Source: CAYRVF01 sp964427535 | Lineage (GTDB): Bacteria; Chloroflexota; Ktedonobacteria; Ktedonobacterales; JADMIN01 | Direction: 5' to 3' | Length of the DNA stretch: 31,568 nt | Assembly (NCBI GenBank): GCA_964427535.1 | Contig: CAYRVF010000058.1 | Location: 1 to 31,568, forward strand | In this document: one piece after another, positions 24,216 to 30,303 of the stretch | Layout of the letters: the number at the start of each line of letters is the position of its first letter | Numbering within the stretch: the first letter of the stretch is position 1 | The notes under the pieces: model-generated | The model's input: only the letters and a program-made list of their open reading frames with translations | The model's database searches: none | What the model was told of the DNA's origin: nothing | Program-made: the position numbers and the translations under genes

Positions 24216-25217
24216 TTAGCGGCGCTCGGCAACCCGCAGCTTGGCGCTCCGAGCGCGCGGATTGGCGTTCACCTCGGCCTCGCTCGCCGTCAGTGGGTGG
24301 CGCGTGATGATCCGCAGCCGCGGCTCGCGTCCGCAGACGCACTCCGGCAGCTCGGGCGGGCAGACACAGCCGCGCTCCTCCACCTGGAAGAACCGCTTGA
24401 CGATGCGATCTTCCAGTGAGTGGAAGCTAATCACCACGATGCGCCCTCCCGGTCGCAGCAGCTCGACGGCCTGCGGCAGCGCCGCCTCCAGGCTGCCCAG
24501 TTCGTCGTTGACGGCGATGCGCAGCGCCTGAAAGGTTCGCGTGGCGGGATGGATACCGCCCGGCCGCCCATGCACCACGCCCGCCACGAGACGCGCCAGC
24601 TCATCGGCCCGCGTGATCGGGGCGCGTTGCCGCACCTCGACGATGCGCCGGGCGATGGCCCGCGAGCGGCGCTCCTCGCCGTAGCGATAGAGCACGTCGG
24701 CCAGCTCGGCCTCGGGCAGCGTCTGCACCAGCTCGGCGGCGGAGGCTCCGCGCGTGCGGTCGAAGCGCATATCGAGCGTCTCGCCTTCCGCGCCCTCCGC
24801 GGCGGTGAAGCTGAAGCCGCGCGCCCGGTCGGCGAGCTGATCGGAGGAGAGCCCCAGATCGAGCAGCACGCCATCCATGGGCGCGAAATCCGCCGCCCGC
24901 GCCAGCTCGCCCATCTGAGCGAAGTTGCCGTGCCGCAGCAGGAGCCGTCCCGACGCCACGTCTGCGCCCAGTCGCCGCCGCGCGCGCTCTAGCGCCGCTG
25001 GATCGGCGTCGATCGCCAGCACCCGGCCGTCGGGGGCGGTACGTTGCAGCAGCAATTCCGTGTGGCCCGCGCCACCGAGCGTGCCGTCGAGAAGCCGTCC
25101 GCCGGGACGCGGTTGCAGCCCGTCGAGCACTTCGTCCGGCATCACCGGCACGTGGACGGTCTGTGCGCTGGCGTCGTCGCCAGAGTCCCGCGAATCCAGA
25201 GCGCGCGCTGGGGACGT
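24216..25217 (-). CDS. rsmH: 16S rRNA m4C1402 methyltransferase RsmH (MraW), possible ACG start
   Basis: RsmH methylates N4 of cytidine 1402 in 16S rRNA using S-adenosylmethionine. The sequence has the SAM-binding GTLGGAGH (residues 45-52 from the proposed start), AIDADPAAL, the DLGLSSDQL motif, SFHSLEDR (264-271) and the C-terminal NPRARSAKLR, all family hallmarks. The frame has no ATG, GTG or TTG between the mraZ stop and the GTG at 25151. That GTG lacks a ribosome site and would remove the conserved histidine of HVPVM. A perfect AGGAGGT (25230-25224) instead lies six bases before an in-frame ACG at 25217, giving 333 residues. The start codon is therefore unusual and uncertain. Confidence 0.85.
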   Translation of the reverse strand, partial: TSPARALDSRDSGDDASAQTVHVPVMPDEVLDGLQPRPGGRLLDGTLGGAGHTELLLQRTAPDGRVLAIDADPAALERARRRLGADVASGRLLLRHGNFAQMGELARAADFAPMDGVLLDLGLSSDQLADRARGFSFTAAEGAEGETLDMRFDRTRGASAAELVQTLPEAELADVLYRYGEERRSRAIARRIVEVRQRAPITRADELARLVAGVVHGRPGGIHPATRTFQALRIAVNDELGSLEAALPQAVELLRPGGRIVVISFHSLEDRIVKRFFQVEERGCVCPPELPECVCGREPRLRIITRHPLTASEAEVNANPRARSAKLRVAERR

Positions 25218-25223
25218 AGGGAT

Positions 25224-25230
25224 ACCTCCT
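25224..25230 (-). promoter_or_regulatory. Ribosome-binding site of rsmH pointing at an ACG codon
   Basis: AGGAGGT is a full anti-Shine-Dalgarno match. The bases that follow (ATCCCTACGTCCCC) hold no ATG, GTG or TTG in any frame at 4-12 bases. The only near-cognate start in the rsmH frame at good distance is ACG. Confidence 0.6.
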
Positions 25231-25277
25231 GTTTCGGATGTGCCGGTTGGCCGGCACGCTCGTAGCGCATGTCGCCG

Positions 25278-25697
25278 CTAGAACGGCAGCGGCAGCCCGC
25301 TTAGGTCCTCCTGCTGCATCTCGTTCAGATAGGCGTCCCATCGGGCGGGACTCCAGACCTCGAAGCGGTCGCGCGCGCCGATCACCATGGCTTCGCCGTT
25401 CAGCTCCGCGTACTGGCGGAACCGGACGGGAATCACAATGCGGCCCTGCGCGTCGAGCTCACACTCGAAGGCCATGCCGAAAAAGCGGCGCTCCACGAGC
25501 CTGCGTTGGCGCGGGTCGAGGATGGCGGCATCGAGCTCTTGGGCCTTCTGCTCCCAGGTCTGCATGGGGTAGACGTAGAGGCAGGTGTCCACGCCGCGTG
25601 TGAGCACGGCACCCCGCTCGATCTTCGAGCGGAAGCGCGCCGGGATGGCGAGTCGCCCTTTCCCGTCGACGCTGTGCTGATACTCACCCAGGAACAT
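25278..25697 (-). CDS. mraZ: Transcriptional regulator MraZ
   Basis: The ATG at 25697 begins the typical MFLGEYQHSVDGKGR; an upstream in-frame start at 25718 would overlap the ribosome site. The 139-residue protein has two SpoVT-AbrB-like DNA-binding repeats, with the signature DGKGRLAIPARFR (11-23) and its second copy DAQGRIVIPVRFR (82-94). MraZ forms ring-shaped oligomers that bind direct repeats upstream of its own operon and usually represses the dcw cluster. Three matching repeats lie just upstream here. rsmH follows in the same frame after about 60 bases. Confidence 0.95.
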   Translation of the reverse strand: MFLGEYQHSVDGKGRLAIPARFRSKIERGAVLTRGVDTCLYVYPMQTWEQKAQELDAAILDPRQRRLVERRFFGMAFECELDAQGRIVIPVRFRQYAELNGEAMVIGARDRFEVWSPARWDAYLNEMQQEDLSGLPLPF

Positions 25698-25714
25698 CCT
25701 GTCGCATCCTCCCC

Positions 25715-25743
25715 CCACTTTGCCCCACTTTGCCCCACACTTC
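25715..25743 (-). promoter_or_regulatory. MraZ boxes, three repeats
   Basis: On the minus strand AAAGTGG occurs at 25721-25715 and 25731-25725, exactly ten bases apart, with a third, weaker copy (GAAGTGT) at 25743-25737. The AAAGTGG repeat with helical phasing is the known MraZ target. The boxes lie between the -10 box and the mraZ start, so bound MraZ would block the transcription start. Confidence 0.75.
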
Positions 25744-25744
25744 G

Positions 25745-25773
25745 AGTATAGCGCCCCTTGCTCCCCCGGCCAA
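25745..25773 (-). promoter_or_regulatory. Promoter of the mraZ-rsmH-ftsL-ftsI cluster
   Basis: TTGGCC (25773-25768), a 17-base spacer and TATACT (25750-25745) form a good sigma-70-type promoter. The predicted start falls inside the MraZ boxes. Confidence 0.65.
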
Positions 25774-25778
25774 GCCAG

Positions 25779-25842
25779 TTATCCACGAGTTTCGCGAGGG
25801 GCGGTGGATAACTGGTGGATAACCTGGCACTGGTGTGGATAA
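25779..25842. promoter_or_regulatory. Cluster of four DnaA-box-like sites
   Basis: TTATCCACG lies at 25779-25787 on the plus strand. On the minus strand TTATCCACC occurs at 25811-25803 and 25822-25814, and the consensus TTATCCACA at 25842-25834. Sites two and three are 11 bases apart. The cluster starts six bases upstream of the mraZ -35 box. Confidence 0.65.
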
Positions 25843-26058
25843 GTCAGACGGCGTGGCGGCTGCGGCGAGAGTGCGGCGCTGCGTCTATTGCCCGCTCCAC
25901 TGAGGTGTAGGTGTGCGGTGACGGAGTGCTGTCTTTGCGAATTTTTCCGGCGAAGCGGCGCGCGACAAGCGAGACGGCACATGTGACCGCTGGCCCATCG
26001 CGATGCATCGCGCCTTTCTCTCGCGATATAGACACGACGGGAGGAACACCCTGGGGCG

Positions 26059-27582
26059 CTACACATCGCACGCGTCGAGGGTGTAGACGCGGAAGCCGGT
26101 GTCGTGCCGGTTGTGCTCGGCGCTCGCCCGCTGATCGGCGGCGACGCGGCGGATGCGCTCGATGCAGATGTCCGCGATGGTGGGGAGAAGTGGGTCGCCT
26201 GTTGGTTCTTCGCTCTGCGCGAGCACGAAGCGGCGCGTGCCATCGTCGGCTGCGTTGAGGCGCAGCACGGCCTCGGCGGTCGAGCCTGAGCCCGCGAAGA
26301 AATCGAGCACGCTCGCGTCAGGACCAGCGCACAACTGAAAGAGCGCCTCTAGCACGTCCACGTTCTTGGGGTTGTCGAAGGCGAGGTCCAGACGCGCGAG
26401 TGATTCGGAGGCGAGCAAGTCGGTCCAGTTGGTGGTGCGCAGAATGCGCGGGCCGGGCGGAATCCAGTGCTCGATGCCGCGATTCTTCCCCTGCCCAATG
26501 CTGTTGCGCCGGATGAAGCGCTGGGTGCCCCCCGTCTCGGCCCAGTAGGTTTCGAGCGAGACGCGCCCACTGGCGGTTTCGAGATAGCGCTGATAGTTGC
26601 GTACCGCCTCATGTGCGACGTCTCGCGCCCACTTCCACTGACCCGTCTCGGGGAGCACGCCGAGCAGCTCGTAGCGCATCGTCGGACGGTCGGCGGTGTT
26701 CCAGAAGCTCTTCCAGTAGCCGTAGGCGCGGCGGCGCTCGGAGGCCTGACGGAAGCTGGGGCGCATCACAAACGCCGGGCCGCGCGCGTAGATGACGATG
26801 TATTCAAACCCCACGGCGAGCGAGGGCAGGCCATGCGCCATGAACTGGAGGCTCAGGTTCTTGTCGTGTCTGCGTACGGCGAGCGTGTTGCGATAGTTGT
26901 GCTCGCCGAAGACTTCGTCGAGCAGCACCCGCAGGCGCGGATATTCTTCGTCGCCGATGGAGACGCAGATGGCCCCAGACGGGCACAACAGCTCGCGCGC
27001 GAGCAACAGGCGCGGGTAGAGCAACGAGAGCCAGCGCGCGTGGTGCCGGTCGGCGATGTCTCCTGGCGCGGCATCGCGGCAGACTGTGCCGCCAGGAGTG
27101 GCGCTGTCTGTGGTGGCGCGCCCGCGCTTGGCGGCGTAGTGATCGGCGAAGACGAAGCCGTTGCCGGTGTTGTACGGCGGATCGATGTAGATGAGCGAGA
27201 TAGTGCCCTGTTCGGTGCGGGCGAGGTGCTTGAGCGCTTCGAGGTTCTCGCCCACAAGCATGAGGTTGCGGGTGCGCTCGCCGTCGAGGGACTGCTCGGG
27301 ATGGTAGTGGAGCGTGGTCGTGACGGGAGCGAATGCTGCCTCGCGGGCCTCGCGCTTGCCCGCCCATGAGAGCTCGTAGCTCTGCCGTTCCGGGAGCGTC
27401 GCCCCGGCGAGCAACGCCCGCAGGCCGTCGAGATCGAGCGCGCCATCGCGCACCAGTTCCGGCGCTACCGCACGCACCGCGTCGAGCAGCGCGGCGCTTC
27501 GCACGGCGTCTCGTCTGCTCCGGCGAGGGAGCGGAAGCGAGCCCACTGGTACGCCCAGACGTTTACCCCCGCGTGCACTCAT
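26059..27582 (-). CDS. Orphan beta-class adenine DNA methyltransferase (type III Mod-like)
   Basis: This 507-residue protein starts at ATG with GGAAGG ten bases upstream. It has catalytic motif IV DPPY at 134-137 (IYIDPPYNTGNGF) and the SAM-binding motif I at 428-433 (DFFAGSGSTAEAVL). This IV-before-I order defines beta-class N6-adenine (or N4-cytosine) methyltransferases such as type III Mod subunits. Between them lies a long variable region, probably including the target-recognition domain (about 230-400). No Res helicase-nuclease gene lies on either side, so it is an orphan methyltransferase, at least within this window. It might protect DNA or mark it for regulation. It lies immediately upstream of the DnaA-box cluster and mraZ. 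Confidence 0.88.
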   Translation of the reverse strand: MSARGGKRLGVPVGSLPLPRRSRRDAVRSAALLDAVRAVAPELVRDGALDLDGLRALLAGATLPERQSYELSWAGKREAREAAFAPVTTTLHYHPEQSLDGERTRNLMLVGENLEALKHLARTEQGTISLIYIDPPYNTGNGFVFADHYAAKRGRATTDSATPGGTVCRDAAPGDIADRHHARWLSLLYPRLLLARELLCPSGAICVSIGDEEYPRLRVLLDEVFGEHNYRNTLAVRRHDKNLSLQFMAHGLPSLAVGFEYIVIYARGPAFVMRPSFRQASERRRAYGYWKSFWNTADRPTMRYELLGVLPETGQWKWARDVAHEAVRNYQRYLETASGRVSLETYWAETGGTQRFIRRNSIGQGKNRGIEHWIPPGPRILRTTNWTDLLASESLARLDLAFDNPKNVDVLEALFQLCAGPDASVLDFFAGSGSTAEAVLRLNAADDGTRRFVLAQSEEPTGDPLLPTIADICIERIRRVAADQRASAEHNRHDTGFRVYTLDACDV

Positions 27583-28081
27583 GGTCGATGCGCCTTCCCG
27601 TGCGTCGCGGAGATGGCGTCAGCCGGCGGCAGGTGTGCAGGTGCTCTGACACAAGTATACGCAGCGGCGGATGCAGGCGCCAGGGGAGAAGCGCGACGCA
27701 AAGCGGGCGGGCGCCAGCGAACCGTAGGCACGGGCACGTGCATGGCCGAAGCCTCCTCACCGGGCGCTTCCCCGAGGGCCCACGATGCGCCGCGCGCACG
27801 CATGGGCTTGACAAGATGCCCTTTCTCCCCGCACAATGGCGCACAAATTGGTCCCGGTCGCCTTTCGCGGACGGGCGAACGCCGGGATGCTCCCCACATG
27901 ACGGCCGGAAGTCTCCGGAGTTGTATCACGTCATGTAAGAATTGTCGTGCTCGGGGCGTAGTAATCTGTGACTATGCACCACCGGGCATAAGTGGACATC
28001 ATCGTCGCAAGCCATCCTCCTTGTGAAGGCGCAAGGACCAGCAGCGTCGCTGGCGGGATGGGGAAGGCGAGGAGAGAGACG
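27583..28081. other. 499-base divergent intergenic region
   Basis: It separates the methyltransferase (minus) from the ECF sigma gene (plus). No gene is supported. On the minus strand a TATACT box lies at 27659-27654, 72 bases before the methyltransferase start, without a clear -35. Nothing else stands out. Confidence 0.35.
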
Positions 28082-28714
28082 ATGCACGACGGCCTGCCCG
28101 ATGACACTCTGTATTCAGGGCTCATCGAGCGTGATCCGCGCGCTTTGGAAGCCTTGATTCGGCGCTATTCGCGTGAGATGTCGTACTTCATCCGGCTGAT
28201 GCTAGACGGCGTTGGTACTTCTCAAGACGTTGAGGAGTGTGTCAACGACCTCTTTGTCGCGGTGTGGCAGGATATCGAGAGCTTCGATCCAGTGCGGGGC
28301 TCGCTCCGTACGTGGCTGACGATGCGTGCGAAGTATATCGCTTTGGATCGGCGGCGCCAGTTACAACGGCGCCAGGCGAGTGTCACCTCATTGGATGCCA
28401 CGGAAAGTGGCACCACTGGCTCCGGACAGTCGCGCGCTCCCGAGTTGCCGCCCGCGCACATAGTCGAGAACAACATGGAGGGCCTGCTAGAGCAGCGTGA
28501 GCGCCGCGAGGCGTTGCGCGCCGCGCTGGAGGGGCTGCCCGAGTTGGACCGATATCTCGTGTATATGCGCTACTTCCGTCTGGCAAGCACCGAGGAACTG
28601 TCCGCGAAGACGAACCTCTCGCGCCAGGCGATAGATACGCGGCTATGGCGCGCACGCAAGGCACTGCGTGAGGCGCTCGAGGAGCAGATCTATGAGCGAG
28701 TACAACCGCTCTAG
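28082..28714 (+). CDS. ECF-type RNA polymerase sigma factor
   Basis: The ATG at 28082 has GAGGAGA about seven bases upstream; the frame is open further left without such a site. The 210-residue protein has region 2 (about 10-95; ALEALIRRYSREMSYFI, DVEECVNDLFVAVW, GSLRTWLTMRAKYIALDRRR) and region 4 (about 145-200; ALEGLPELDRYLVYMRYF and the helix-turn-helix TEELSAKTNLSRQAIDTRLWRARKAL). Both domains look intact. It would direct polymerase to promoters of an envelope-stress or nutrient regulon. It overlaps the following membrane protein gene by 23 bases, the usual arrangement with a cognate anti-sigma factor. Confidence 0.92.
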   Translation: MHDGLPDDTLYSGLIERDPRALEALIRRYSREMSYFIRLMLDGVGTSQDVEECVNDLFVAVWQDIESFDPVRGSLRTWLTMRAKYIALDRRRQLQRRQASVTSLDATESGTTGSGQSRAPELPPAHIVENNMEGLLEQRERREALRAALEGLPELDRYLVYMRYFRLASTEELSAKTNLSRQAIDTRLWRARKALREALEEQIYERVQPL

Positions 28715-29828
28715 AAGGCCCGACGCTGAGCCTGGTTCTTCTGACTCGCGTGATACGCGCGCCTATCCCGATGACTTCACTCCGGACGAATCCGCGTTCG
28801 CCGATGCACTCCGCGACCTGTTCCCGTCTGACCAGGAAGAGTTGCCGCCGCTGTTTGTCCAGACGCTGCTCGAGGATGAGGCGCGTTCGTCCACCGTACC
28901 CGGCTACGAGGCCAAGGTGCTCTATCGGGTCTTCCGCCGCCTGCGGCTGCCGCTGCCTCCGTTGAGTGGCGAGGACCGCGAGGGGGCCCCCTCGCGCACA
29001 CTGCGAGCGGCTGGCCGTGGTTCGCGTCCGCTGGCGGGGTTGATTGGGGCGTTGCTTTGTGTCATTATCGCGAGCGTTGTGCTTGCGACGCCATCATTTG
29101 CCGCGGGCCTGCGTCTGTTGATCGGCCACACGGGCATCGCCGGCGTGGAGAAATATCCGCAACACGTCAGCTCGCCCAAGGTCGCCGTGACGCCGCCGAA
29201 TCCGGCCAATCTGACGCCTGATCCATCGATGCCGCTCTACTGGCTTGGCGACTCGATCACCAACTACACCTACGAGGGCACGCAGATCATGCCGCAGGAG
29301 CAGTGGTCGAAGGGGCCGGTGGTCGACGTGCAATACTGGCTGCCTGGGTCCACTGTCGGGTCAGGCGTGATCGACATCCGTGAGTTCCAGGTCTCGCCTC
29401 GGTATGCCGCGGTGCTGCAGGTGGTGCAGAGCGACTCCGCGTCGTCGGCGCAGGTCGGCGATCTGCCGGGTGTCTACGTCAATGGCTCGTGGATTCGTGT
29501 CGGCCTGCAGAAGCAGTGGCAATATGGTGTGCGGAGCGAGCTCATCTTCGAGCGCGACGGCGTGATCTTCTGGGTCGTGGCCGACCAGCGCGACGGCATG
29601 GGCGAGCAGCAACTGTTGAGCGCGGTTTCGCACCTTCAACCCGTCGATTACCGCATGCTCAAGCCACGCCAGCCGAATCTGCGACTGATTGGTCACGACC
29701 TCTCGTCGTCTTTGCACAACGCGGCGGGGCTCGAAACCTACGCGCTCGTGCCGGTGGGGGTCTCCCCGGATTCTGATCTGTCGCGCTTCGTGCTCGCGGA
29801 TGACTCGGGAGGCGGAACCCAATCGTAG
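28692..29828 (+). CDS. Membrane anti-sigma-factor-like protein (DUF4367-type outside domain)
   Basis: The ATG at 28692 lies inside the end of the sigma gene (23-base overlap). The 378-residue protein has a cytoplasmic N-terminus of about 110 residues without a ZAS zinc motif, one membrane helix (about 113-135; LIGALLCVIIASVVLATPSF) and an outside domain of about 240 residues. The segment VYVNGSWIRVGLQKQWQYG, followed by SELIFERDGVIFWVVAD and LLSAVSHLQ, resembles DUF4367 sensor domains of anti-sigma proteins. Expected role: hold the ECF sigma factor inactive until an outside signal arrives. PLPPL (87-91) lies just before the membrane helix. The anti-sigma role is inferred from gene order and topology. 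Confidence 0.78.
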   Translation: MSEYNRSRRPDAEPGSSDSRDTRAYPDDFTPDESAFADALRDLFPSDQEELPPLFVQTLLEDEARSSTVPGYEAKVLYRVFRRLRLPLPPLSGEDREGAPSRTLRAAGRGSRPLAGLIGALLCVIIASVVLATPSFAAGLRLLIGHTGIAGVEKYPQHVSSPKVAVTPPNPANLTPDPSMPLYWLGDSITNYTYEGTQIMPQEQWSKGPVVDVQYWLPGSTVGSGVIDIREFQVSPRYAAVLQVVQSDSASSAQVGDLPGVYVNGSWIRVGLQKQWQYGVRSELIFERDGVIFWVVADQRDGMGEQQLLSAVSHLQPVDYRMLKPRQPNLRLIGHDLSSSLHNAAGLETYALVPVGVSPDSDLSRFVLADDSGGGTQS

Positions 29829-29886
29829 ATTCCGCTCGTGGAGCCGGCAGACCTTGGGGCTGAATGGGCGGTGCGTCTCTGTGTCG

Positions 29887-29901
29887 CTCCCATTATGGGA
29901 G
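29887..29901. promoter_or_regulatory. Near-perfect palindrome, possible operator
   Basis: CTCCCAT-T-ATGGGAG lies about 60 bases after the anti-sigma stop. The one-base centre makes a protein-binding palindrome more likely than an RNA hairpin. Confidence 0.35.
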
Positions 29902-29990
29902 TGTGCTGGTCTGCTGGGTGCCTCACATACGGAGACACACTGCCCGATTGAAGGGGAATGAACTCCGGCTCGTATGCCGGGCTGAGCGGT

Positions 29991-30021
29991 CGAGGAGACG
30001 GCGACACCCGCTGTCTCCTCG
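29991..30021 (+). promoter_or_regulatory. Strong hairpin in the leader
   Basis: CGAGGAGAC pairs with GTCTCCTCG. A G-U pair and GCG/CGC extend it to 13 pairs around the loop ACACC. It is followed by GCAATTCGG, with no T run. Confidence 0.4.
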
Positions 30022-30303
30022 GCAATTCGGTCTCGCTCGAACGTGAGGTTATACCCGATTTTTCGCCGTACCGCAACGGCTGCGGAGAAGCGGTCGCGCG
30101 AGGTGACTCGCTCGTGCCGCTGGTGGTCGTGTGCCCCGGAAGGGCACCTGAGGCACACCGACGTCCGCTCACGGAGCCGGCTGCACCATGGAGTGAGCAA
30201 CGCGATCACTCCGAGGTCCTGGCGGTCCTTTGTGTCCGGGGCCGCCAGGGCGCATGGTTTGCGCGTTGTTCTCGCGTTGTTCTGTTGTAAAGGGAGAAGC
30301 TGC

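Larger units (their letters stand above)
29829..30303 (+). other. Hairpin-rich leader upstream of the peptide-binding protein
   Basis: No gene is supported in this 475-base stretch. It contains several strong inverted repeats: CTCCCAT-T-ATGGGAG (29887-29901), a 13-pair stem at 29991-30021 (CGAGGAGAC...GTCTCCTCG), GTGCCC...GGGCAC (about 30130-30146), GGAGTGA...TCACTCC (30190-30212) and CCTGGCGG...CCGCCAGG (30218-30249). None has a T run typical of terminators. I could not match it to a known riboswitch. Confidence 0.5.

Noticed and set aside
25779..26058. Replication origin (oriC)
   Set aside because: DnaA-like boxes are present, but there is no clear AT-rich unwinding region and no dnaA, dnaN or other origin-linked gene in the window. 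Kept only as a DnaA-site cluster.
26059..27582. A complete type III restriction-modification system
   Set aside because: No Res helicase-nuclease is encoded on either side, so only an orphan methyltransferase is supported.
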